A DNA stretch of 64,000 nt from the NCBI GenBank assembly GCA_019055375.1, contig JAHQIW010000969.1:50347-114346 (forward strand), written 5' to 3'. The position numbers and the translations under genes are program-made. Origin of the DNA: Parelaphostrongylus tenuis. Its lineage: Eukaryota > Nematoda > Chromadorea > Rhabditida > Metastrongylidae. Shown piece by piece: positions 24,235 through 35,200 of this stretch. Under the pieces are notes generated by a model, which saw nothing but the letters and a program-made list of their open reading frames with translations, was not told the DNA's origin and searched no databases. Every line of letters begins with the position of its first letter. Positions within the stretch are counted from its first letter, which is position 1.

Positions 24235-24315
24235 GATGAAACGAGCGCCGTTGAATAAATCGAATCCACATTTCACCTTTTCCGGGGCGTATGCCAACCA
24301 ATTGCACTACCGATG
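24235..24315 (-). repeat. SINE family B, reverse head fragment
   Basis: The reverse complement reads GCATCGGTAGTGCAATTGG...GGCATACGCCCCGGAAAAGG, matching the family B head (TCGGTAGTGCAACGGTTAGC). No tail recognised. Confidence 0.6.
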
Positions 24316-24762
24316 CGCCTGTTCTGCGTTTATTTTTTCAACAAATTTATGCCATTAACCATTAACGAATGGACTGTAGTGCACGATAATCACAACATGA
24401 ATAGAAATACGAAATAGCGAAATATGACGGAATGAAAACGGCACATGATTATGCAATAGGTGTGAGTCTATGTACCCCGAAGCCCCAGATCCATAGATGA
24501 ATCAGAGGAGCTACGCAATGCGTAGAGCAGTAAGTACACCCAATCATCCTGTAGGTGTTAGCCTGTGAAAAGAATACAAGCACAGTGCGGGCCACTGCGG
24601 TACATGTTTTGTTTTACTGGACCGTCATCGCATTGACGCAAACAGAATAATTACCTCTGTTTCCTAAGTGACTGTTCCAGAGAGTCAGGTATCTTGAAGC
24701 GCTACCACGCCTACCTATGTGTTGATAGTCTCATCATCATTACAACTATTTTTCTTTTGCTT

Positions 24763-25147
24763 TATGACTAGTTTCAAGCCATGCATGAGGTCTGTTATTG
24801 GCACTTATGCAGTGCAATACACGTCTTTCGGCCTTGAAGCCTCGTCAGTTGCTTCGTTCAGTCAGTTCGGAGATTCACTCGTTACATAGAGGAGCCGACG
24901 AAGAATGTTTTACACGCCCCGTTAAATCACCGAACGGACAGTGTCGTAATCAATTGCTCTTAGCTGGTAATCGAGAAATATCACACCGTTCCTCTGAGTG
25001 TTTCTTGAGATCTCGATCAAATTTCGATATGCCTTATAGTTATTTTTGAGTGAAGTATGATGTCTGTTCTGGACACTTATACAGAGCAAGGTAACAGACC
25101 TCATGCACGGTTCAAAAATAGCTATAAGGCATGTTGAAATTTTAAGT
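24763..25147. mobile_element. MITE family M, copy 2, rearranged
   Basis: A left arm at about 24763-24870 carries CAAGCCATGCATGAGGTCTG, GGCACTTATGCAGTGCAATA and GTCAGTTGC. A second, tight palindrome at about 25017-25147 pairs ATGCCTTATAGTTATTTTTG with its reverse complement, and AACAGACCTCATGC is in its right arm. The copy is either nested or has lost part of one arm. Confidence 0.65.
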
Positions 25148-25295
25148 CTCTAAAAACATTTTAAAGGGAAATTATAACAATTTTTCTTCTCCTTGATCAT
25201 TCAACTGGCTGAAATCAGTTTTGAATTGCACGTAGTGTAGAAGATTCCTTATCGCTTCGATATGATGTGTAGAGTATGTGTATATCATCTTCTAG

Positions 25296-25860
25296 AAGGT
25301 GTTGATTAAGCAGCAACTCCAAGATCCACATTTGTCGGCAAACGCTACTAATGAGATTTTTGGCCACTTTCATAATGGTAGTAAACAAAAGACTGCGGGG
25401 ATAACGAATGCATTAATGAAGAAGCACAAAAACAAAAATGAGTTTCAGAAAAGAGAAGAAAATAACGAGATTGATTGCCCAATATGTGGAGTTCAATTGC
25501 TTTACAGGATGTAAAAAAATAGTGAATCTAAATTGAATGTGATCCAGTAGATCCGCCATCATCTTATAATCGATGCCTTCTTCTAGAATTGCTCTTCCAC
25601 ATTGGAGTCATTGAAATATTCACAGTTCTCACCTTTCTATCTTCTTTCTTCATATCACTGAGTAGTGACATCGAGAGGTCTCTCACCGTGTCAAACCTCC
25701 TCTTCACCGTCGGCAAAAAAATTCGCTGGGATTATCTGGCATCTGTTCCCGACAAAATGAAGCCCACAATAATTCAATTTTTGACCAAATTAGTACATCA
25801 CATGCAGCACGTAGCATCATTTTTGACAAGCGTTTCTTCTATTTTTTTTTCATCGCTGTG
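25296..25860 (+). CDS. Two exons of an unrecognised protein with a CPIC zinc-knuckle-like motif
   Basis: Exon 25296-25510 (after TCTTCTAG, before donor GTAAAAA) reads KVLIKQQLQDPHLSANATNE, a basic KKHKNKNEFQKREE stretch, and ends CPICGVQLLYR. The phase continues into an exon starting at 25666 (DIERSLTVSNLLFTVGKKIR, then WDYLASVPDKMKPTI). That exon is open to 25860 and may splice near 25803. CPIC suggests half of a zinc finger, with partners perhaps in another exon. Function not recognised. It probably continues to the plus-strand exons at 27.9 and 28.7 kb, but phases were not closed. Confidence 0.5.
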
Positions 25861-26044
25861 GTGACTTTTAGACATTCTAAGGAAAGGATGGAGTACAAAA
25901 TGAACATTCTTTTACAATTTACACAGATTCATCGAAAGCTGACAGCACTATGACTGAGTGATGGACGAGTATCTTTTTCACCATACAGAAAAGGTAGTAA
26001 TGGTTTAGAGAGCTTGGGAGAATGAACTTATTATTTTGTCGGGA

Positions 26045-26248
26045 TCAAAGAAAAGTTGAAAAGCACGGCATATATGAAAAGGAACTGTGCAATAGAACAA
26101 TAGTCTCAAGAAACTGATCCACTGTCGATTTTACATAGTTCCATGGATCGTGCATCTTGATTTCAATACGTGTTTTGCGCTCCGATGGGTATGCGACGTA
26201 GAAATGACCGCTTTCGCGAAAGGGTAAAAGTTGATAAGAGAGAGACAA
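26045..26248 (-). CDS. Isolated minus-strand exon, unrecognised
   Basis: Open minus frame reading PFRESGHFYVAYPSERKTRI then EIKMHDPWNYVKSTVDQFLE. Composition is strongly protein-like, and a donor GTAAAA lies after DPWNY at 26135. The upstream boundary is not defined. It sits antisense inside what may be an intron of the plus-strand gene, so it could be a nested gene or a retained gene fragment. Confidence 0.4.
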   Translation of the reverse strand: MSLSYQLLPFRESGHFYVAYPSERKTRIEIKMHDPWNYVKSTVDQFLETIVLLHSSFSYMPCFSTFL

Positions 26249-26285
26249 TGAGGTACCGTAGACTTTTATGCTTCAACATCATTGT

Positions 26286-26575
26286 GCCCGATAGTTATTT
26301 TTGAGCCATGCATGTGGTGTGTCATGGGCCCTTTCATAGTGCAACAATATTCTCATACAGTACACGTGTTTCAGCCTTGCAGTTTCGCCAGTTGCACGGT
26401 GCGTCTTCGTTCAATCAGTTCCTCCGGGTTCTATCCCTTACAAAGAGGAACCGTAGACAAAATATTTACAGACGTCGGTAAGTGATGAAATAACCGAACG
26501 GGCAGTGGTGTACACTCCATTACTCATGGCTGGTAATCGTAAAAGCTCATCATTCTCTAAATCCAATTGATGGTC
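26286..26575. mobile_element. MITE family M, copy 3, one-sided
   Basis: The left arm begins ATAGTTATTTTTGAGCCATG and continues through GTACACGTGTTTCAGCCTTG. Internal sequence (GGCTGGTAATCGTAAAAGC) matches copy 2 (AGCTGGTAATCGAGAAA). The right arm is not recognisable. Confidence 0.65.
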
Positions 26576-27883
26576 ACCCAATGGAGGAGCTCCCCACACG
26601 ACACTTATGAGAGGAATTATGTGATAGTTACCGATCTTTGTAGGTGTCCTTTAGTGCAACAATGCTGCACTGTTGTGAGAGTTCCTAGTGAAACAGAGGT
26701 TAGGCTCTTAGGCAAACATTTGGCGGTGATACAATAAAAAACCCACCGTAGTCGATGAGTTGAAAAGATTTCTTGAAGGTGTTGGTTGAAGAATAGTTTG
26801 AATTGCAAATCCAACTAAAATTATGAAATGATCTGAGTATGTGTAAATCAGTTACGTTTTTTCATATGTACAAAGTCTTTGAAGACTCCGTAACATCTAC
26901 GTCAAGCCTTTTATCATGAAATATATTGCAGCTACTTATAAAAACGCATTTGAAGATATTCAACCTTTTAGGACGGCAATTGATCAATTGAACAATGCAA
27001 CTCGCCAAAGGCACGCGATTTTTTTTTATTTAAGTGCGATTTTTCCTCCATTTGGAAAGTGAACCTTAGGTTTTTTGTGTCACTCTGATACTCCATGATT
27101 TTCTCTACATGGTCATATGTTCATTGTGCATTTAGGACTTTGTGTATGATAAAATCTTTGAAGCGAAACGTGGTCTTTTGAAAACTAATTACAATGTCAG
27201 GATCCTCGAGATTTGGTCTATACAATAAGGGTTTGGTAAGGAGCCATAGATAAGCCTCCAGCCTTGCAAATAAAGCGAACTGAGAGTGAAACAAAATATT
27301 ATTTTTACTGTCACAACGTAATAGATCAGCTTTTCAATAGTCAAGCATATTGTTGAAACTGCAGATTTAAGCTTTTGAATGATTACTAAGTGTCCAAGAG
27401 AAAAGATTTCTTCAGCGACAAAGGCGTTTAAACAATCGTGTACCTCAGCTGACACATGCCGTCCCTTAGAGGTTAAGCGAAATGCTTCTGTCTATTATGA
27501 CGAAGATTATTTAGCAAACAACGTTTTCTAAATAACGCGGAAATTGCAAGAAGGCGCAATGTCGTAGCACCTTGCATTACCGTGAGAGGAATCACGTCAA
27601 GATCGCACCGCTTAGCATTCAATACGTTTGCAAGTATAGCACCTGAAACTTTTTTTTGCTTCGATCATCTTGAAGATGAGTTTGATTGATTTATCATATA
27701 CAGAGAAATGTCATTCAGTGTGCACAAATATCTGCTTCATCATCGCTGCCTGCCAACCAATCTTCACATTTCTAAGGAGCAGTGAATCTGTGCTGTAGAC
27801 GCTTTGAAAGCATCACCTATCTACGAAGGCTGTGACTGAAGACCAGGAAAAGCTATCTAACTGTTCTTTTGAGATTACAACAG
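26576..27883. other. No gene seen
   Basis: Likely intron or intergenic. A minus frame at 27189-27455 has no supporting splice sites. Confidence 0.4.
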
Positions 27884-28091
27884 AACTTACTTGATCAGCA
27901 CTCAAAGTCATCCATGAGAAAAGCCAAAAATCTCCGATTAGCAGCCAAGTCCAAAGGTTTTATTGATGGGTACAGGAAACTGAAGCTAGAAATGGCATTG
28001 AACCATCGGCAGGAATATATCTATAAGCGGCGACACGTACGATATCAACAACTGCAAAAAGAGACTGAGTACACGTTTGGCATCACATGTT
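27884..28091 (+). CDS. Coiled-coil exon, unrecognised
   Basis: After ATTACAACAG the frame reads NLLDQHSKSSMRKAKNLRLA, then AAKSKGFIDGYRKLKLEMAL and RQEYIYKRRHVRYQQLQKE. It is very basic and helical. Possible donors are GTACGA near 28035 and GTTAAC at 28090; otherwise it stops at 28091-28093. Probably part of the same plus-strand gene as the exons at 25.3 kb or 28.7 kb. Confidence 0.5.
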
Positions 28092-28655
28092 AACGAATCA
28101 CCGTAATCCTGGTAATAACTTGGTCTCAAGGTGGAAATTTTATTTTCGATTTACAACGCCGGCGAATGCTTGTGACGAGGACCTATGGAGACCCAAGCGC
28201 GTCGATAGTGAGTATCTAGGAAGGAAAAGTGGTGGAGGATAAATGAAACCATTCAAATTGGATTTTTTCATTGAAATCTGCCTTTAAACGTACCGTTATC
28301 CAAATTTCAGGGAAATAATGTGTGCATAGAAAGATAGAAGAAGATGGAAATTACAAAATTTTGGTTCTGAATGTAGGTACTAAGTGAAATATTGAAAGGC
28401 CTTGCAAGTTACATGTCATTCCAGACATATGTGCTAGGAATTTGAAATAGCACTATTTCGTTTACTAATCAGATTTTTCGGAGCACGTTCAATGGCTCAT
28501 CTGTTGAAACGACTTAGAGAGAACAGATGATCCTGGCGTTGAGACCTGTTGTGCAGATATCAAAATTTACAAACTCATAATGAACTCCTGTGAAGTAGAT
28601 GTCAAGTACTCATAAGATTTTTGGCTTTATAGTTTCCATTTACCTTCTTCTGCAG

Positions 28656-28889
28656 CCCTTTATACGTAGTCCTTCCAAACGTAATTTAAGCCGTCCTCGA
28701 TTACATTTCAATGTCGGTGGTCTTCATTCAGATCATGCCACTTCCCGGGAAGTCGCACGCAGCTCTGATCCAGTTGAACTATGGTTATATCTTCCTCAAT
28801 CTAACATATCTGTTATTCAAACAATATGCAATCACTCGTGCTTACCTTACGATAATGACAATGAAGATGAGAGTTTATGTCACCACTAA
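28656..28889 (+). CDS. Exon with two open frames, unrecognised
   Basis: TTCTTCTGCAG ends at 28655. One frame reads SPSKRNLSRPRLHFNVGGLH and ends acidic (DNDNEDESLCHH, stop at 28889). A second frame is hydrophobic, with ALIQLNYGYIFLNLTYLLFK then MKMRVYVTTK, resembling a transporter membrane helix. Only one is likely real. The hydrophilic frame is contiguous with the acceptor, so I favour it. Confidence 0.4.
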   Translation, partial: PFIRSPSKRNLSRPRLHFNVGGLHSDHATSREVARSSDPVELWLYLPQSNISVIQTICNHSCLPYDNDNEDESLCHH

Positions 28890-29325
28890 GTCCAACAGGG
28901 GGCACTTGAGCACCACTATCTCGTCTGATTCCCATTTCCTCGTATAAATATATATTAGCACATAATTAGGAAGCCAAAAGGCGTTTTCTTCTGTTCTCTA
29001 TTTCCCAATGGATCTAATCTTATTGCTCTTAATAGGTGATACTGGTTGTCTAAACCTGTTTACAATAAGGGACTCACGCACCAGTAGACTTTCCAAAGTC
29101 AGAGATCAAAAATTTTACATCAGAAACACAATGAGGAGTAAATCGAAGGTTGCGGCAAATGATGACCACCTGATGCTCTCAATCTCGTCAATCGTCGGAG
29201 AAATAAACGACCACATAGTAAGGCGTAAGATCAGTATCGGATCTTACCTTGACTCTATAGAGCAATGTGCGCTCAGTACTGATTCACCTCTTGTTTATAT
29301 AAGTCCTATCTGATGCTTTCACTTT
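28890..29325. other. Weak open frame only
   Basis: A plus frame at 29008-29313 (including SISSIVGEINDHIVRRKIS) is moderately protein-like but has no clear splice context. Confidence 0.3.
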
Positions 29326-29560
29326 CCCAATAATGTGGAGTTGGAGTGCTGTGAAAAAAACATTTGCGTCAGCCGGGATTCTAACCCAGACCTCACTATT
29401 TCCGTATGCTAACCGTTGCACCACCGCAGCTCCCGGAAAGAGTGAGATCTGGGTTCGAATCCCGGCTGACGCAAATGTTTTTGCGGAGCACTCCACATTA
29501 TTGGGTATATTACAAGATCATACCACCGCAAAAAGCGGTCAAGTAAACGAACTCCGATTG
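29326..29560. repeat. SINE family B, foldback (head-to-head) copy
   Basis: Two inverted arms of about 75 bases (29326-29403 and 29432-29508) share ATTTGCGTCAGCCGGGATTC and its complement, enclosing a 28-base loop. The forward head has B box GGTTCGAATCC. The family tail with ACCGCAAAAAGCGGT follows at about 29523. Transcribed, it would form a long hairpin. Confidence 0.8.
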
Positions 29561-30272
29561 TTTTCACTTTCATTAACATGTGTAGAGTATGACGAAAGAT
29601 TCTCACAAATTCGAGTTTTGGAAGTAATGAAATAACATCAGCCGGACGTCAAATGTCTAAATAGATATTCGTCAATTTTTAATCAGCAACCGATGATTAC
29701 TTGAGTAGAACTTAATCTCTACTATCTGTACAAATATTCACTATTGTCAGTGTACTCCTTATCCAAATTTATTATAAAATCAATAGTGTTTGATCAGACA
29801 ATTGTTTGACTTTTATAACTAAATTTCTGGCATCGACATTACATTATTGCTTCATTGATATTGCTGACTATAAATGCTTAATTACACTAATGTGAGGTGA
29901 GATCTTTAGCTGAGAAATCGGAAAAGACTAGCCTGATATAAAAATCAGATGTGCGCTCTGACTGGACATTTGTTGTGCTTTCTGTGTCCCTAATAATCCC
30001 ACTGATCACCAAGTCTCCTACAATCTACTTCGTTAAGACGATTCTTCGTCAATCAACATAAAGTGGAAAGGTATCGACAACATTGTTGGATCTAGAGATG
30101 CAATTCAATATGTAGAGTATAAAGAATTCCTTAATGTTGCCATATACATGCTTTGATTAAAGGGAATTTTGAAAACATTATGATCCTTAAACCACCAGTG
30201 TCCTTATTTTGGCTGAGGATGTAAATTAAGATGCGCGACGCACTCAACATTTTTCTATAGAAAGAGTTGAGT

Positions 30273-30440
30273 ACGAAATGGGCGTCAGTAGTGCATCGGG
30301 TAGAACACGCGCTCTCGGATAGAATGACATGTGGGTTGGGTTCCGCCTGACGCAAGAGTTTTGCATATCGCTCTGCATCACTGGGCATATCTGAAACACC
30401 ATACCACCGTTAAAAGCGGTCAAGCAGAAAGAATTCGATC
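30273..30440 (+). repeat. SINE family B, forward copy
   Basis: Head GGGCGTCAGTAGTGCATCGG, a damaged B box (GGTTGGGTTCC), linker GCATCACTGGGCATATCTG and tail CATACCACCGTTAAAAGCGG. It ends two bases before an ATG-initiated exon. Confidence 0.75.
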
Positions 30441-30442
30441 TA

Positions 30443-30523
30443 ATGAACACTTCTCCTAGCGAGTTTTCTATCTGTAAACCCAAGCAGGTGCCAGAAATCA
30501 TTGCAGTGCATAACAATTCGGAG
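30443..30523 (+). CDS. Possible first exon, unrecognised
   Basis: ATG at 30443 opens a 27-codon frame (MNTSPSEFSICKPKQVPEII...) ending exactly at the strong donor GAG|GTAAGGT. It starts immediately downstream of a family B SINE tail, whose AGAATTC ends the repeat. A following exon was not identified. The SINE may supply 5' untranslated sequence. Confidence 0.4.
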
Positions 30524-32280
30524 GTAAGGTTTTCTTCCAATTTATGTCTAAAAATTGTCTTCAATTAGGACTTGAGACGGCTTCAGTAATGCTGAGAATT
30601 TAGTTGGAGAACATCTTGCCTGACTAACAAAATGCCAATAACTGTATTTTGCGCTGTGTACCGCACACGTCTTCGCGGAAATAGGTCATCCATCCATCCA
30701 GCATCAAGCATAACCCTTAAGTCTTCTCATGAAATCGATCCATCGTTCAAGTTAATTTATAAAACTTATCGCCTTCTATTCAGTTTAATATCTCTTCCGT
30801 TTGAAATAATTAAAGAAATTCAACTCTATGGCTTTCGATGACTCTTGATACCTGCATAGTTTTTACTATGATCATGAATATGTTGAAAGGCCCATTCCAA
30901 TATATCACGCGCTGAAAAAGTTTCAAACGAATTCAAGAAATGGAGATTTCGACGGCTAATGGGCGAATCTTCAAGCGAGAGATTATAACTTGGTCACTCA
31001 AAGCTTCTCAAAATATATACAAAGTTTTACCCATCAAAGCTACAGATGTAGATCCGAGCTATGCTCAAGGAGGATAGAAGGTGTTTGATGCATTTGAATA
31101 AAGTCAAATTTTTATTGCTACGTAGAATACTTTCAAATAACAAACTTTATTAAGCTTAAAGGGTCGAAAATACAGCTTGTTTGATCATTTATGAGCATTT
31201 TTATAAATCGACTTTTATTTCTTTCACTTCACTGTGTCCTCTGCGTATACACATTCTCTGTAAAGGAAAAATAAAACCATTGAATAAATACTAAAATTAC
31301 AGTGTTACACTTATGAGTAAGAGATAGATAGACTGCAGAAGTAGTAAAGGTGCTCATCTCATAATACACTGTCTTTTCATCAAGCTTCGTGCAGAAGGCC
31401 CGCATTTCGGCCTATTGGCAACTAACGTTATTGACCAGTGCACTTCTCACAATTCTGACTATCGTACTTGACAAAGAAGAGTTAGGAATTTGAATAAACT
31501 ACAAATTATCATTGATTACAAAGGAATCGTTTGGCTGCTGTGGAAGTCATGAAGCCATGCCGTAAAGTGGTGGGGGATGAAATATTTTGTTCTAGTTAGT
31601 GTCCCACGGATGATCCACGTATTCGACCCAGCAAACAATATACGTTGTTGGATGCACTTTTCTTATAGAATAACTCGCCGTTTGTCTACCAAATCCTATA
31701 TCAAGTCCGAATCTCTAGTCCTTACGATTCATTGAATGAGAACTACATCTTCACAGGCAAAATCAGTAACCTAAGCTTGTACTGATTTGGCGAGTTTGTA
31801 GAGATGGAATGGTCGCGAGTCAGTATTGAATCAATGGACCTTGGTGTATTTCAGGGCTACCCACTGCTCTACATGAGCTCATTTTGATTCAATTTAATTT
31901 AAGCCCATCCCGTTTCACTTAATCTCTTCATCCTGTGATGTCGGTAAATTGGTACCAAATTTTAAACGAAAAGCTCAAGTCCATGCGATCGAGTGTGAAC
32001 TTTCTGCTCCAGTCAGCGTAGAACTTTGAGGATAGCCGACTCGAACAACATTCACCACCAATCATAAAGAGGGAGAGAATTTTCAAGAAGTAGGTGAATA
32101 CGTACGAATAGGCAGACCATTGTGCATAAGGAAAAGCATCAAAGTAAAAGTGCTAAGACTGTTTAGAAAAATGTGACGAACAGATGCGCAAATAGTCAAT
32201 GAAATCGATTAGTCCCTCACGATTACTCGAAGTAAAGTGTACAGATCCAAATTTGCTCTTAGTTTATATATAAAACAAAA
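30524..32280. other. No confident gene
   Basis: An AATAAA-like site lies near 31270. A plus frame at 30632-30841 is not supported by splice signals. Confidence 0.4.
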
Positions 32281-35200
32281 TCACGCACCTAATGCTATTA
32301 GGCTTTCACCTTGCGTCTGACATTCTCCATATGGCGGTGGCGTACCACCTTCAAGTTGTAAATCGGAGCAATCTGTCTGAGGTGTCACACTACGTTCACG
32401 AGACTTATTCTTGGTAGTGACTAATTTTTGCTCGGCTTCTGCTTCTTCCATAGTTTTGACCACCAATTTTGGTTCGAAGGCTAATGGAGTTTTTTTCTTA
32501 TCAATGTTCTTGTATTCGCCAAAAGTAGGTTTCTCGTCAGACATATCTGATCCAATGTCGTCTCCATGATCTTTGAATGAGAAACCGTCCTGAAGAGTTA
32601 CTACCAGTTATTCTCGTACACTGCTTGTATAATTCTTACTTGATAGATAAATGAGACTTCTTAATCTCGCTAACTCGAAAACAAGCAAGATCGTTTGGAA
32701 TTTCAAGAAAAATTATTGATATTTTGAAAGAAGAATTATGATGCACAATATTTTGAAGTTATTAACGCCAATGTACTAAGAGCAATGGTCCACTTTGAGT
32801 GCCTTCTACAATGTAAACTTGAATCTTTGTCGTTGTGTGTGTCTTTCTTCCCTAGCAATTTTCTCGACTATCTTCTTGTTTACTTATTCCACCACTTTTT
32901 TCATGTCTCTCTCTCTTTATGTCTCTCTCCATTTCTCTCTCTGTCTCTCTGTCTCCCTCTCTCTTTTATTTCTCTTCCAAATTGTTTCTTCTGTCGACTC
33001 CCTTCCTCCATCCTTCAATACCTCTTTAATATAACTCAAACAACCCATCTTCACACTTCAGGGAAGCGCGAGGATTTCTTGAGAGATCGACACCATTTTG
33101 AGAGTCTATCACTTTTTCTCTTCATTGTCATGCCAATTGTTTGGCATAGCTTTCTGAAGGTGCCTCAAGATAGCTCTTCGCACGTTTCCGAATTGTCTGC
33201 AGACAAGTAGCACTCATTAGTCTTTGTGACTTTGGCCGGTGTTTGCAGCAACTAAGAGTCTTTCGGAGAGTAGGGTATCGTTTGGCGATTATCAGTTTCT
33301 GACTCAGCTCAGCTTTACTAATTTGCGGGATTTTCTTAGTAATCAAGCATTGTCGATCCGTCAGTATCTTTCTATAGTAGACATTCCAACTTAAAAAACT
33401 TGTTTTATGGAACGTGAGCGTTAAGTTGGTAGAAAACCGGGGCAATATCAGAGCTTGCTTCGTCTACCTTGAATTTCAAGCTACTATCGCGTTAAGTGAA
33501 ATGCATAATAATAGGTTGAGGAGAAAGTTTCGGGAATTTGCTTATAGAAACTTTATTTATGCATCAATTAAGTTCGAACAAAAGACAATTTAATAGTCAA
33601 AGTAGTCTCCTTCTGAGTCGATAACGTTCAGCCACAGATCTGGCAACATGAAGATCCCGCGGCGATAGAAAACACTGTCCTTGGAGTTGAAGAAATTTCG
33701 AAGAGTTTCCTCGACCTCGCCCGTGTTATTGAACTTCTGGTCTCGCAGAAAGTGTTCCATTGACCGGAAGAGGTGGTAATCACTCGGTGCCAGGTCTGGC
33801 GAGTATGGTGGTTGCGGCAGGACCTCCCATCCAAAGTCTTCCAGTTGCTTCTTCGTGACCTTTGCTGTATGGACTTTTGCGTTATCGTGAAGAAGAATGA
33901 CCGGCATCTGACGGTTACGCAACTTCTGATTAATTCGGTCTTCTGATTGACTGATTGATTTCCTGCCTTGAACTCCTTGAAGTGATCGTAGACAGCTGTC
34001 TTTCCAACAGTTCCTTCGCCCCATGCCTCATTGATTCGACGAACAGTGTCAGCGGCATTTGTGCCCACTCTGTACTCGTAAAGCATCAACAGTCGTTTCT
34101 GATCGCGGTTCAGTTCTATCTTGCGGCAGTATAGAAGAGTTATATATCAATCGATGCGCAAGAAAACGAGCTTTCAAACTATGTGAAAATCGCATATAAA
34201 ACATGCGAATATGTTAAAGTTATAGGCAAATTCCGGGAACTTTCTCCTCAACGTATATCCTAGAAAAATTTTGCAGATTTTTTTGCATTTACTCAAACCT
34301 CACACGAATGCATTTCAAGTCACATTTCATATCAGAAGTCTCTGCGCTACCATACACGAAGAAATACAAGTGGATAGTGCTAAAACAAATCACACGCACA
34401 CACATATCACATATCATATACACACAGAAGCAAACATACACATGCACACACACATTTACACACATACAAGTATGCACATACACTTGCGCATAAACGTAAG
34501 GCTCAAAGCTAGAATGGTATTTCACTATTTGATCGCTTTAAATACCAGGTAGAGGATGAGTAAGCAGTTCCAATAATTTTTTTTTTGTTAATTTTAGCAT
34601 TAATATGACAGTTTTCATAGGTGGTGATGATTTTACTAAACTCTTTTCTCAATTTTGGTTGAAATCTGCTTTATTATTTGTTTAATTTCAGTTGTGCTTA
34701 AGTTATGGGTCACAAAATTCAACGTATCGCAGTAGTTGAGTTACATAAGGCGGGAATGGAAACGGCCGACATTGTTAAAAGCGACCGGTTTCTAAACCAT
34801 AAAGTGTCAACAGAACCTAAAAAGGTAACAGGAGAAGTTGAGAACTATCCTCAAAAAGGTCGTCCAACCACCTCGTCTAATCTGGAAAACATTCAGATGA
34901 TTCAATGGCCAAGTTCAACGAAATCCGAAGCGTTCGATACTCAGAATGGCTCAGGAAGCTCCGTATCGAAGAGTGGAGCGTCCGAAACATTGTCAAAAAT
35001 AAGTTGAAGCTGTGTAGCTACAAGATCTTTCATGATCACTTTCTAAACAAAAAGATGAAAGAAGAACGGCTTCCCAAGGCTTGCCGAATGACTTGTTTGA
35101 TCACTGGTCTCGTTTGTCGAAGGTGCTTTGCACGGATGGAAAGATGCTCGCTATCGAACCACCATACAATCACCAGAATGGACTGTCAACTTCTCAACAC

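Noticed and set aside
29284..29635. Overlapping ORFs on both strands
   Set aside because: Mirror translations of the inverted arms of a foldback SINE B.
32785..33210. 141-codon plus ORF rich in Leu and Ser
   Set aside because: Generated by the TCTC low-complexity tract; no splice or family support.
34271..34552. ORFs rich in His, Thr and Val on both strands
   Set aside because: Generated by the CA microsatellite.
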